Origin: Caballeronia sp. M1242
GTDB lineage: Bacteria; Pseudomonadota; Gammaproteobacteria; Burkholderiales; Burkholderiaceae
Assembly: GCF_017220215.1 (NCBI RefSeq)
Contig: NZ_CP071132.1
Coordinates: forward strand, 248,001 to 312,000
Length of the DNA: 64,000 bases
Direction: 5' to 3'
Notes under the pieces: model-generated
What the model saw: the letters and a program-made list of their open reading frames with translations, nothing else
Databases searched by the model: none
What the model was told of the DNA's origin: nothing
In this document: one piece after another, positions 9,059 to 17,612 of the stretch
How positions within the stretch are numbered: the stretch's first letter is position 1
Layout of the letters: every line of letters starts with the position of its first letter
Position numbers and translations under genes: made by a program

Positions 9059-10756
9059 TCAGGCCGCGTGCGCGTTCGGGCGCCCTGCGGGAATCGCATC
9101 GAGCAGCGCGCGCGTGTAGGCGTGCCGCGGCGCGCGCCAGATATCGCGATGGCCGCCGCTTTCGACGATCCTGCCGCCGTGCATCACATGCACGCGGTCG
9201 GCGATATAGCGCACTACAGACAGATCGTGCGAGATGAAGAGATAAGCGAGCCCGAGATCGCGTTTCAGCTCGACGAGCAGATTGAGAATCTGCGCCTGAA
9301 TGGAAACGTCGAGCGCCGACACCGGTTCGTCGCAGATCAGGAGCGCCGGTTCGAGCACCAGCGCGCGGGCGATGCCGATGCGCTGCCGCTGTCCGCCGGA
9401 GAACTCGTGCGGATAGCGAGCGAGCGCGGCGGCGGGCAGGCCGACGCGATCGAGCATGGCCAAAGCGCGAACGCGCCGCGAGCGAGCGTCGCCACCGATG
9501 CCGTTCACCGCCATCACCGTATCGAGAATCTCGCCGACGGTGCGGCGCGGATTGAGCGACGCATACGGGTCCTGAAACACCATCTGCACGCGTCGCCGGA
9601 GCGGGCGCAGCGCACGTTCGGTAAGCGGCACGAGGTCGGTGCCTTGGAGACGGATCGAGCCACCGGTGACCGGCGCGAGCCGCAGAATCGCGCGAGAAAG
9701 CGTCGACTTGCCACATCCTGATTCGCCGACGAGACCGACGGTCTCCCCGGCCGCGATATCGAACGACACGCCGTCCACCGCGCGCAGCGTGCCCTTGCCG
9801 TGCCGATGCGCGTAGTCCACCGTGAGCCGGTCCACCGACAAGAGCGGCGCATCGGCGGGAGGCGTCGCCGCATCGAATGTGCGCGGCGCAAGCGGCGTCA
9901 CGTTGAAGGCGGCGTCGCCGTTCTCGCGGCTGCCGTGGCGAATCTCGGGCAGCGTCCAGTCCCGATAATGAATGTCACCCGACAGATTCAGCGACGCGCC
10001 CAAGAGACCGCGCGTGTAGGCATGAGCCGGCGCGGCGAAAAGCGTCTCCACGCGCGCCTCTTCCACTTTCTGCCCGGCCAGCATCACGGCGACGCGATCC
10101 GCGTGTTGCGCGACCACGCCCAGATCGTGCGTGATCAGCAGTAGCGACATCGACAACTCGCGCTTGAGTTCGTCGAGCAGTTCGAGAATGCGCGCCTGAA
10201 TCGTGACGTCGAGCGCGGTGGTCGGCTCATCGGCGATCAAAAGGCGCGGACGGCACGCCACCGCCATCGCGATCATCACGCGCTGGCGCTGGCCGCCCGA
10301 CAGTTCGTGCGGATAGTCCGACACGCGCCGCTGCGGTTCCGGCACATGCACGAGGTCGAGCAATTCGACGGCACGGCGCAGCGCCGCCTGCTTCGAAAGC
10401 GCTTCGTGCTGACGCAACGTCTCGGCGATCTGCGCGCCGATGGACAGCACCGGATTGAGCGAGGTCATCGGCTCCTGAAAGATCATCGAAATCTGCGCGC
10501 CGCGAATCTCGCGCATCTCGCGCGGCGCGAGCGTCAGCAACTCGCGGCCGGCAAAGCGCACGCTGCCCGTGACGATGCCCGGCGCCGGCACGAGCCGCAT
10601 CAGCGAGAGCGCCGTCGCGGACTTGCCGCAGCCCGATTCGCCGACGAGCGCCAGCGTCTCGCCTTGCGCGATGTCGAAATCGACGCCGCGCACCGCCTGA
10701 TGCGCGCCGAAGTTCACGCGCAAGTCGCGCACTTGCAGCAGATTGGCGTCGCTCAT
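9059..10756 (-). CDS. Fused double ATPase of a peptide/nickel-type ABC importer
   Basis: A 565-residue protein with two ABC ATPase domains in tandem, as in GsiA/YejF. Domain 1 (about residues 5-255) has Walker A GESGCGKSATALS and signature SGGQRQRVMIA. Domain 2 (about 295-550) has GESGCGKSTLSRA and SGGQRQRIGIARALV followed by LLICDEPVSALD. Both carry an oligopeptide-type C-terminal extension (HAYTRGLLGA, HAYTRALLDA). It would power import through the two permeases upstream. The ATG at 10756 overlaps the permease stop by 4 bp, so the longer open frame that continues upstream is not used. Confidence 0.93.
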   Translation of the reverse strand: MSDANLLQVRDLRVNFGAHQAVRGVDFDIAQGETLALVGESGCGKSATALSLMRLVPAPGIVTGSVRFAGRELLTLAPREMREIRGAQISMIFQEPMTSLNPVLSIGAQIAETLRQHEALSKQAALRRAVELLDLVHVPEPQRRVSDYPHELSGGQRQRVMIAMAVACRPRLLIADEPTTALDVTIQARILELLDELKRELSMSLLLITHDLGVVAQHADRVAVMLAGQKVEEARVETLFAAPAHAYTRGLLGASLNLSGDIHYRDWTLPEIRHGSRENGDAAFNVTPLAPRTFDAATPPADAPLLSVDRLTVDYAHRHGKGTLRAVDGVSFDIAAGETVGLVGESGCGKSTLSRAILRLAPVTGGSIRLQGTDLVPLTERALRPLRRRVQMVFQDPYASLNPRRTVGEILDTVMAVNGIGGDARSRRVRALAMLDRVGLPAAALARYPHEFSGGQRQRIGIARALVLEPALLICDEPVSALDVSIQAQILNLLVELKRDLGLAYLFISHDLSVVRYIADRVHVMHGGRIVESGGHRDIWRAPRHAYTRALLDAIPAGRPNAHAA

Positions 10757-11709
10757 GCGCGCTCCCGCAGACGAGGGTTGAGCGCGTCGTTCAGGCCGTC
10801 GCCGAGAAGATTCAGCGCGAGCACCGCGATCACGATGGCCGCGCCCGGCAGCGCCGTCAGATACCAGGCGGTGCGCAACGAATCGCGCCCCGCGCCGATC
10901 ATGCCGCCCCAACTGACGACGTTCGGATCGCCCATGCCGAGGAACGACAGCGACGATTCGATGAGAATCGCGCTCGCGACCATCACCGAGGCCGTGACGA
11001 TCACCGGCGGCAGCGCGTTCGGCAGAATTTCGCCGAAGATGATGCGGGCATCGGAGAAGCCCTGACTGCGCGCCGCGAGCACGAAATCGGCCTGACGCAG
11101 CGTGCGGAACTCTGCGCGCACGATGCGCGCGACCGTCGGCCACGACGCAATGCCGATGGCGAGCGCGATGACCGTCACGCTCGGCTTGCCGATGGCGACG
11201 ATGACGATCACCAGCAGAAACGACGGCACAGTCTGAAAGACCTCGGTGACGCGCGCGAGCAGATCGTCGATGACGCCGCCGAAGAAGCCGCCCAGCGCGC
11301 CGACGAGCGTGCCGATGACGAGCCCGATGCCGGCCGCCGACGCGCCGATCAGAAGCGACACGCGCGTGCCGTGCGCGATGCCTGCCGCGACATCGCGCCC
11401 GAGCGAGTCGGTGCCGAGCGTGTAAAGCGGATCGGCGCCGGGCCACTCGAACGGCGGCGCGACCATGTCGAGCGGATCGCCGGGGAAGAGATGCGGCGCG
11501 GCGAGCGCGAGCGCCAGCAGCAGGACGAGCAGCACGATGCCCGCGAGCGCCGACGGATTGCGCAGCAACGCGCGCCACACGCCGCGCGTGGCCCGTGGCA
11601 AGTCGGCCTGCGCGCGGCGCGCGCCGAACACCGCGCCTGCGAGTTGACGCCGCCACGCGGACCCGGCGGATGCTTGCGCCGTGACGAGTTCGGAAGAGTC
11701 GGTTGCCAT
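10753..11709 (-). CDS. Peptide-type ABC transporter permease, DppC-like
   Basis: A 318-residue inner-membrane permease. It has a long cytoplasmic N-terminus, then LAGIVLLVLLLALALAAPHLF as first membrane segment, and the family segment LGTDSLGRDVAAGIAHGTRVSL. The EAA-type loop is VRAEFRTLRQADFVLAARSQG followed by IIFGEILPNALPPVIV, where it docks with the ATPase. It pairs with the DppB-like permease 23 bp upstream and overlaps the ATPase gene by 4 bp. The imported substrate is unknown; peptides, opines or organosulfur compounds are all possible. Confidence 0.93.
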   Translation of the reverse strand: MATDSSELVTAQASAGSAWRRQLAGAVFGARRAQADLPRATRGVWRALLRNPSALAGIVLLVLLLALALAAPHLFPGDPLDMVAPPFEWPGADPLYTLGTDSLGRDVAAGIAHGTRVSLLIGASAAGIGLVIGTLVGALGGFFGGVIDDLLARVTEVFQTVPSFLLVIVIVAIGKPSVTVIALAIGIASWPTVARIVRAEFRTLRQADFVLAARSQGFSDARIIFGEILPNALPPVIVTASVMVASAILIESSLSFLGMGDPNVVSWGGMIGAGRDSLRTAWYLTALPGAAIVIAVLALNLLGDGLNDALNPRLRERA

Positions 11710-11732
11710 GCTTTAGCCGAAGAAGAAGAGGA

Positions 11733-12713
11733 TTAGGCGATGCGCGGATCGAGCCACGCCTGCAGCAGATCGATCACGAGATTGGCTGCCATCACGAGCA
11801 GCGACGACAGCAGCAGTACGCCCAGCAGCACGCTGAAATCGCGCGCCATGACGGCATCGAGCGCGAGGCGGCCGAGGCCCGGCCAGCTGAAGACCGTTTC
11901 GGTGACGGCCGCGCCGCCGAGCAGCGTGCCGAAGTGGATGCCGACCATCGTCGTGAGCGGCATCAGCGCATTGCGCAGCACGTGACGCACGCTCACGCGC
12001 AACGGATGCAGCCCCTTCGCATGGGCGGTGCGCACGAAGTCCTGACGCTGCACTTCCAGCATCGCGGCGCGCGTGAGACGGGCGTAGATCGCGACGAAGA
12101 ACGTGCCGAGCGTCGCGGCCGGCAGCAGCGCGTGTTTCGCGACATCCGCCACATACGCGAGCCCGTGCAGATTCGCGCCCACGGTGACGTCGCCGCCGTT
12201 CGGCAGCCAGCCGAGTCGCACCGAGAACAGGATGATCGCGAGCAGGCCGATCCAGAAGCCCGGCGTCGAATAAAGCAGCAACGCGAGCACCGACAGCACG
12301 CGGTCGGGCCATTTGCCCGCCCAGTGCGCCATGATCGCGCCGAGCACGACGCCCGCGACGATCGCGAACGCGAGCGCGCTGCCCATCAGGATCAGCGTGT
12401 TCGGCAAGCGGGAGAGAATGAGCTGCATCACCGGCGCGTCGTATCGCGGCGAGTAGCCGAGACTGAAATGCGCGAGATGCGACAGGTACGCGCCGAGTTG
12501 ATGCAGGAGCGGCTGATCCAGCCCGAACTTCGCTCGCAGCGCCGCGAGCGTTTCCGCCGTCGCGGAGCCGGATTCGCCCGCGAGCACGTCGGCGGCGTCG
12601 CCCGGCATCAGCTTCAGCAGGAAGAAGTTCAGGACCACGATGGCCAACACCGTCGGCACCGCCTGCCACGCGGTGCGTCGGGCGATCGCGGCGAGGCGCG
12701 CACGGCGATTCAT
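11733..12713 (-). CDS. Peptide-type ABC transporter permease, DppB-like
   Basis: A 326-residue permease of the DppB/OppB type with about six membrane segments. The N-terminal VPTVLAIVVLNFFLLKLMPGDAADV shows the conserved PGD. The middle part has GVVLGAIMAHWAGKWPDRVLS and the EAA-type loop ARLTRAAMLEVQRQDFVRTAHAKG followed by VLRNALMPLTTMVGIHFG. It forms the importer channel together with the DppC-like subunit. It begins only 10 bp after the stop of the substrate-binding protein gene on the same strand, so the ABC genes are one operon. Confidence 0.93.
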   Translation of the reverse strand: MNRRARLAAIARRTAWQAVPTVLAIVVLNFFLLKLMPGDAADVLAGESGSATAETLAALRAKFGLDQPLLHQLGAYLSHLAHFSLGYSPRYDAPVMQLILSRLPNTLILMGSALAFAIVAGVVLGAIMAHWAGKWPDRVLSVLALLLYSTPGFWIGLLAIILFSVRLGWLPNGGDVTVGANLHGLAYVADVAKHALLPAATLGTFFVAIYARLTRAAMLEVQRQDFVRTAHAKGLHPLRVSVRHVLRNALMPLTTMVGIHFGTLLGGAAVTETVFSWPGLGRLALDAVMARDFSVLLGVLLLSSLLVMAANLVIDLLQAWLDPRIA

Positions 12714-12723
12714 GACGATGCCC

Positions 12724-14331
12724 TCACGCGCTCAGATACACGTCGGCGAAATTGCCTTCGAGACCTTGCGCCGATACCGTGTGATTGCGCACGCGCCGGT
12801 TCGCGAGCGTCACCATGCGCGGCGCGACGAGATTCAGGATCGGCAAGTCGCGGTAGACGATCTGCTGGAACTGCTGAAAGAGCGCGACTCGCTTGCTATC
12901 GTCCGCTTCGACCGATGCAGATTCGAGCAGCCGGTCCACGTCGGGATTGCTGTAATGCGGCGCATTGGAGAACGGCACGCCGGGCCGGATGTTCTTCGAC
13001 CAGTAGAGCCGCTGCACGCCCACGCTCGGATCGAACAGCGTATTGACGCCGATGCTCGTGAAGTCGAACTGGCGGTCGGCATACACGCGTTTGAGGAACG
13101 ACGGCAAGTCCTGCGAGCGCACCGTCACGTCGATGCCCACGCGCGCGAGCGCCGATTTCACATAGTCCGCCTGACGCCGGTACATGTCGCCGTAGGGCAG
13201 GAAGTCGTGCGTGAGTTGAAAGCGCGGGCCGCCGTTCTTGCGCGGATAACCCGCCGCGTCGAGCAGCTTTTCGGCGGCGGCGGTATCGAACGCATACGGC
13301 GCGAGCTTGGCATCGTGATACGGCGAGCCCGGCGTGATCGGCGTGGGCGAGAGGTCGGCGTATCCGTACGCGATCGTCTTCTGCACGATCTGCGGATTGA
13401 TCGCATGCGCGATTGCCTGCCGCACGCGCAGGTCCTTCAGAATCGGGTGATCGAGATTGAAGTCGATTTCCGACAGCGGTTCGAGAAAGCGATAGCCGCG
13501 CGTCTCCGTCGCGAGTTGCGGCAGTTGCGTGAGACGCGGCAAGTCGGTGAGCGGCACCGGATTTTCTCCGCCCAGATCGAGCGCGCCGGTTTCGAACGCG
13601 GCCGAGCGCGCGGCCGCATCGGGAATCACTTTCAGAACGAGCGAATCGATGTAGGGCTTGCCCGCGTCCCAGTAATCCGGATTGCGCTCGTAGACGATGT
13701 TCGCCCCGCGCGTCCACGACTTGAAGCGAAACGGCCCCGTGCCGATGGGCGCGTTGTTGTGAGGATTGGAGAGCGGGTCGCCGGATGCGTACAGGTGCTT
13801 CGGCACGATAGGCGACTCGCCCGCCGACAGCGCCTTCAGCAAGTACGGCGCGGGCTTCGCCAGTTCGATGACGGCCGTGCGCGCATCGGGCGTCGAGACT
13901 CGCGTGACGTTCGCGAACGTGCTGCGGCCACGCGGATGCACCGACTTGAGCAGGTCGATCGAGAACGCGACATCCGCTGAGGTGAACGGCTGGCCGTCGT
14001 GCCACTTGACGTTCTCGCGCAGGGTGAACGTGTACTTGAGGCCGTCGTCGGCCACGTTCCATGCGGTCGCAAGCTGCGGCTTCGGCTTCAGATCGAAGTC
14101 ATAGGCGAGCAGACCTTCGAGCACCTTGGAACTCGCGACGAGCGCGGGGCCGGTCGTCTGAAAGATCGACACCAGCACCGGCGGCTCGGGATTGATCAGC
14201 ATGTTGAGCGTGCCGCCGCGCCGCGGCGCCCCGGCGTCTTTGCTCTGTGCGAAAGACAGCGAGGAGAGGCTTGCCGACGCCAGCGTGGCGCCCGTGGAAA
14301 GAAGAAAGTGTCGTCGGTTGATGCCTGTCAT
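12724..14331 (-). CDS. Peptide-type ABC substrate-binding protein with Tat signal
   Basis: A 535-residue SBP_bac_5 (DppA/OppA family) protein. The N-terminus MTGINRRHFLLSTGATLASA carries a twin-arginine RRHFLL motif, so export through Tat is likely. The mature part has GGTLNMLINPEPPVLVS, LKYTFTLRENVKWHDGQPF near residue 100 and GTGPFRFKSWTRG near residue 185, all typical of the family. I chose the ATG at 14331, which gives a complete Tat signal; the open frame continues 141 codons upstream without a sensible start. It is first gene of the leftward ABC operon and determines the importer's substrate, which is not identifiable here. Confidence 0.9.
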   Translation of the reverse strand: MTGINRRHFLLSTGATLASASLSSLSFAQSKDAGAPRRGGTLNMLINPEPPVLVSIFQTTGPALVASSKVLEGLLAYDFDLKPKPQLATAWNVADDGLKYTFTLRENVKWHDGQPFTSADVAFSIDLLKSVHPRGRSTFANVTRVSTPDARTAVIELAKPAPYLLKALSAGESPIVPKHLYASGDPLSNPHNNAPIGTGPFRFKSWTRGANIVYERNPDYWDAGKPYIDSLVLKVIPDAAARSAAFETGALDLGGENPVPLTDLPRLTQLPQLATETRGYRFLEPLSEIDFNLDHPILKDLRVRQAIAHAINPQIVQKTIAYGYADLSPTPITPGSPYHDAKLAPYAFDTAAAEKLLDAAGYPRKNGGPRFQLTHDFLPYGDMYRRQADYVKSALARVGIDVTVRSQDLPSFLKRVYADRQFDFTSIGVNTLFDPSVGVQRLYWSKNIRPGVPFSNAPHYSNPDVDRLLESASVEADDSKRVALFQQFQQIVYRDLPILNLVAPRMVTLANRRVRNHTVSAQGLEGNFADVYLSA

Positions 14332-14632
14332 GCGATGCCGTTCTCGTGCGTTGCGTTCGTCGGTTGGAGGAAATCGCGACGAACCTCGCCCTGCGGTGCG
14401 AATGCTGCGCCGCCGCGTGATCCGCGCAAGCCGACACCATAGAACGGGAGCCGCCGAACGCAAACCAAGCGTTCGGCATATGCAAAGCAGGCCGCGAGAG
14501 ATTAGTGAAGAAGCATGCTGCACCGACCAATTGTGAAAATCGATGCGCCACGGTATGCGACGCCTCAATACCGCTATGATCCCGGTCGAAATTGCAACGT
14601 CATCCTGACGAAATCCATCTGAGCTGTTTCCC
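14332..14632. other. Divergent promoter region, 301 bp
   Basis: This stretch separates the leftward ABC/monooxygenase operon from the rightward glycosyltransferase operon and must hold promoters for both. The only structured element I see is the inverted repeat CGTCA-TCC-TGACG at 14598-14610, 22 bp before the glycosyltransferase start. It is partly reminiscent of a regulator half-site pair. No gene is supported here. Confidence 0.5.
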
Positions 14633-15778
14633 ATGCCGAAGCTCCTTATTCTGAGCGTCAGCGCTGGCGCAGGACACGTGCGCGCCGCTGAGGCGCTGTG
14701 CGCGTATGCGGCGGTCCATCCGGCCGGCGTCGAAGCCGTGCATCTCGATGTCATGGACTACGTGCCCGCGAGCTTTAAGGCGCTCTACGCCGATTTCTAT
14801 ATCAAGCTGGTGGCGCATCAGCCGGCGCTGTGGAGCTATCTCTATCAGAAGACCGATCATGCCTCGCCGCGATCGTTCGGCGAGCGGCTGCGACGCGCCG
14901 TCGAACGTCTGAACTGCCGCGCGTTGCTAGCAGAGATCGAGCGCCATCAAGCCGATGCGATCATCTGCACGCATTTTCTGCCTGCGGAATGGTTGTCGCG
15001 TGAGAGCCGGCGAGGAAATCTGCGCACGCCGGTGTGGGTGCAGGTCACGGACTTCGATCTGCATCGCCTGTGGGTGGTGCCGGGCATGCAGGGCTATTTC
15101 GCCGCTAACGAAGAAGTGGCGTGGCGCATGGCCGCGCGCGGCGTGCCGGCGGCGTCGGTTCATGTGGGCGGCATCCCCGTCATGCCTGCGTTCAGCGAGA
15201 AGCTCGACCGGGCGGCATGCGCGGCCGAAGTCGGTCTCGATCCCGGGCGACGCACGCTCTTGATGATGTCCGGCGGCGCAGGCTTGGGCGCGATCGATAC
15301 GCTCGCCGCGCGCCTGCTGCACATGGACGGCGACTTCCAGTTGATCGCCCTTGCCGGCCGCAACGAGGCGATGCTGCGGGCGCTACAGGAATTGAGCGGC
15401 AGCTATCCGCGACGCCTGCACGCGTCCGGCTTCACGCCCAGCGTCGAACGATTGATGGCCTGCTCCGACCTCGTCATCACGAAGCCCGGCGGACTGACGA
15501 CTTCCGAGTGCCTTGCGATGCATCTGCCGATGATCCTGAATGCGCCGATTCCCGGCCAGGAAGAACGCAATGCCGACTTCCTGCTCGAACAGGGCGTGGC
15601 GCTCAAGGCCGTCGATGCAGTCGGGCTCGAATATCGCGTCCGCGCTCTCTTGCGCGATCCTTCGCAACTCGACGACATGCGCCGCCGGATCGCGCCGCTC
15701 GCGCGGCCGCACGCTGGACGCTTCGTGCTGGACACGGTACTGCATGCGTTATCGTCTGCGGCTTCGGAGGCGGCATGA
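14633..15778 (+). CDS. Glycosyltransferase of the MGDG synthase/UgtP (GT28) type
   Basis: A 381-residue two-domain glycosyltransferase. The N-terminal ILSVSAGAGHVRAAEAL (residues about 5-21) and YLYQKTDHASP match the MGDG-synthase N-terminal domain, which binds the lipid acceptor. The C-terminal nucleotide-sugar part has LLMMSGGAGLGAI and VITKPGGLTTSECLAMHLPMIL near residue 285. Relatives transfer glucose or galactose from UDP-sugars to diacylglycerol at the membrane. The next three genes are co-directed and overlap or nearly abut, so a glycolipid or envelope role is the best guess. Other UDP-sugar acceptors remain possible. Confidence 0.85.
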   Translation: MPKLLILSVSAGAGHVRAAEALCAYAAVHPAGVEAVHLDVMDYVPASFKALYADFYIKLVAHQPALWSYLYQKTDHASPRSFGERLRRAVERLNCRALLAEIERHQADAIICTHFLPAEWLSRESRRGNLRTPVWVQVTDFDLHRLWVVPGMQGYFAANEEVAWRMAARGVPAASVHVGGIPVMPAFSEKLDRAACAAEVGLDPGRRTLLMMSGGAGLGAIDTLAARLLHMDGDFQLIALAGRNEAMLRALQELSGSYPRRLHASGFTPSVERLMACSDLVITKPGGLTTSECLAMHLPMILNAPIPGQEERNADFLLEQGVALKAVDAVGLEYRVRALLRDPSQLDDMRRRIAPLARPHAGRFVLDTVLHALSSAASEAA

Positions 15779-16284
15779 CGGCGTGTCGCTGGTTGCCGGG
15801 CGCGCGCACGCTCGCGCTCGTCGCATGGGTCGCGCTGTTGGGCTTCTTCTTCGCCAACGTCGAGATCCAGATCGAAGGCAGCGCGGGCTGGGCCGCGAAT
15901 CTGCCGACATGGCGCATCGAGCACCACTGGCTGCTCGATATCTTCTGGGGCGGCCGCCCGATGACCGGCTATCACGCCTGGGTCTTTCCGTTCATGGCGC
16001 TGTGCTTCCACTTGCCCGCGGTCTTCTTTGCCCGATGGTCGTGGCGCATCGAGGCGCGCATCGTCGCCTGCATCATGGCCTTCTGGCTCATCGAAGACTT
16101 CCTGTGGTTAGTGATCAATCCGGCATATGGCCTGACGCGCTTCGATCCGCTTCATGTGCCCTGGCACAAGCATTGGATCGCGTTCGCGCCGACGGATTAC
16201 TGGACGATGAGCGCGGCGGCATGCGTGCTGTTCTTCGTATCGCGACGAGCGGATACGGCTACGGAAGCGACGCGCGATGCGTAG
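15775..16284 (+). CDS. Small integral membrane protein of unknown function
   Basis: A 169-residue protein with about four membrane segments: TLALVAWVALLGFFFANVEI near the N-terminus, AWVFPFMALCFHLPAVFFA, ARIVACIMAFWLIEDFLWLVI and YWTMSAAACVLFFVS. I do not recognise a named family. It contains conserved-looking polar residues near the membrane face (HHWLLDIFWGGRPMTGYHAWVF, HVPWHKHW), which could be functional. It starts inside the glycosyltransferase stop (ATGA) and ends 8 bp inside the phosphatase gene, so it belongs to that operon and may act on the same lipid. Confidence 0.8.
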   Translation: MTACRWLPGARTLALVAWVALLGFFFANVEIQIEGSAGWAANLPTWRIEHHWLLDIFWGGRPMTGYHAWVFPFMALCFHLPAVFFARWSWRIEARIVACIMAFWLIEDFLWLVINPAYGLTRFDPLHVPWHKHWIAFAPTDYWTMSAAACVLFFVSRRADTATEATRDA

Positions 16285-16918
16285 GGCCTTCAACGCGCTG
16301 TTCTATGCGGCAGGCGTGACGGTCGTGTCGAGTGTCGTTGCATCGATGGCGACCGGCGCGCTCGCACCGACGCCAGCGAAGTTGACGCCAGCGAAGTTTA
16401 CGCCAGCAGCAAGGCCGCTGAACTGGGCGGAGCCGATGCTGTTCACGCGGATCGAGAACCTGCATCGCATCACGCCTTCGCTGTATCGCAGCGCGCAGAT
16501 TTCGGAGAGCGATTTGCCGCAATTGCGCGCGCTCGGCATCCGCAAGATCGTGAGCTTTCGCTCGTTTCATTCGGACGAGGACCTGCTCGCCGGAAGCGGC
16601 ATCGCGTTGCAGCGCATCCCGATGAATACGTGGGATATCCGCGATGAAGACATGATCGCCGCGCTCAGGGCGCTGCGCGATGTGGATCGCGACGGGCCGA
16701 TTCTGATTCATTGCCAGCACGGCGCGGATCGCACGGGACTCGTGTCCGCGCTGTATCGCGTGGTCTATCAGGGATGGAGCAAAGAGGCCGCGGAAGACGA
16801 ATTGCTCAATGGCGGATACGGCTTTCATCCCGTCTGGGGCAATATCAAGCGATATATCGAACAGGTCGATGTCGAGTGGCTGAGGCAGCAAGTAGGCGCA
16901 AAGCCGTTGCGAGGCTGA
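16277..16918 (+). CDS. Membrane-anchored dual-specificity/tyrosine-type phosphatase
   Basis: A 213-residue phosphatase of the Cys-based family. The P-loop HCQHGADRTG (Cys146, Arg152) is the CX5R catalytic motif, and Asp120 in MNTWDIRDED is a likely general acid. An N-terminal hydrophobic segment (VTVVSSVVASMATGALA) suggests export or anchoring, so it probably acts in the periplasm. After it comes a short TPAKL/TPAKF/TPAAR repeat encoded by a 15-bp tandem DNA repeat (16369-16398 plus a partial copy). In this operon a lipid phosphate may be the substrate in place of a protein. Confidence 0.87.
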   Translation: MRRAFNALFYAAGVTVVSSVVASMATGALAPTPAKLTPAKFTPAARPLNWAEPMLFTRIENLHRITPSLYRSAQISESDLPQLRALGIRKIVSFRSFHSDEDLLAGSGIALQRIPMNTWDIRDEDMIAALRALRDVDRDGPILIHCQHGADRTGLVSALYRVVYQGWSKEAAEDELLNGGYGFHPVWGNIKRYIEQVDVEWLRQQVGAKPLRG

Positions 16919-16919
16919 T

Positions 16920-17582
16920 GTGACGTTATCGAGGCTCGTTCGATGGGCTGGGTGCATCAGCGTCGCGGTACTGGGCTGCTGGATGCTGGCGGCCGTGTGC
17001 ATTTGCGTGAGCGGGCTCGCCATGCCGCAGGAAAGCGCGGATGTGGCGGTCGTGTTCGGCAATGCTCTCAACCGGAACGGGACGCCCGCCTCCATTCTGC
17101 GGCCGCGCCTCGAAGCGGCATTGCAATGTCACCGCGCGGGGCAATGTCCGGTGCTTTTCGTGAGCGGCAGTATCGACGGACCCGGTCTCGACGAAGCTCA
17201 GGCGATGCGCGCGTGGCTGCGCGAGCGCGGCGTCGCGGACGGCGACATCGTGCTCGACAATCGAGGCGACAACACGCTCGCCTCGGCTCGAAACGCGACG
17301 GCCTTCATGCGTGAGCGCGGCATGCATCGCGTCATGCTCATCACGCAGTACTACCACCTGCCGCGAGCGCGGCTTGCGTTCGAAAAGGCGGGCGCTCGCG
17401 TGGTGCTGGGCGCCTATCCGCGTCGCTTTCGGGCGATGGATGTGTATTCGAGCTGGCGCGAAGTGCCTGCGTACGCGGTCTATTTCGTTCGCCTCGCGCT
17501 CGATCCGGACGCGCAGCCGGTATCGATTCGGCCGGTGTGGTTCATTCGCGGATTGCTTCGCGATCGCGATGCCGGTCACTGA
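16920..17582 (+). CDS. YdcF-family (DUF218) protein
   Basis: A 220-residue DUF218/YdcF protein. It has an N-terminal membrane segment (CISVAVLGCWMLAAVCICVSGLA), then ADVAVVFGNALNRNGTPASILRPRLEAAL split over residues 40-70, FVSGSIDGPGLDEAQAMRAWL, DNRGDNTLASARN and MLITQYYHLPRARLAFEKAG. Relatives include SanA and ElyC, which affect envelope integrity. The start is a GTG at 16920, one base after the phosphatase stop, because the nearby ATG is followed at once by TGA. It is the last gene of the four-gene envelope operon and converges on prpR. Confidence 0.87.
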   Translation: MTLSRLVRWAGCISVAVLGCWMLAAVCICVSGLAMPQESADVAVVFGNALNRNGTPASILRPRLEAALQCHRAGQCPVLFVSGSIDGPGLDEAQAMRAWLRERGVADGDIVLDNRGDNTLASARNATAFMRERGMHRVMLITQYYHLPRARLAFEKAGARVVLGAYPRRFRAMDVYSSWREVPAYAVYFVRLALDPDAQPVSIRPVWFIRGLLRDRDAGH

Positions 17583-17612
17583 CAATTCCGACGTGCGCGG
17601 TGCTCCCGCGCT

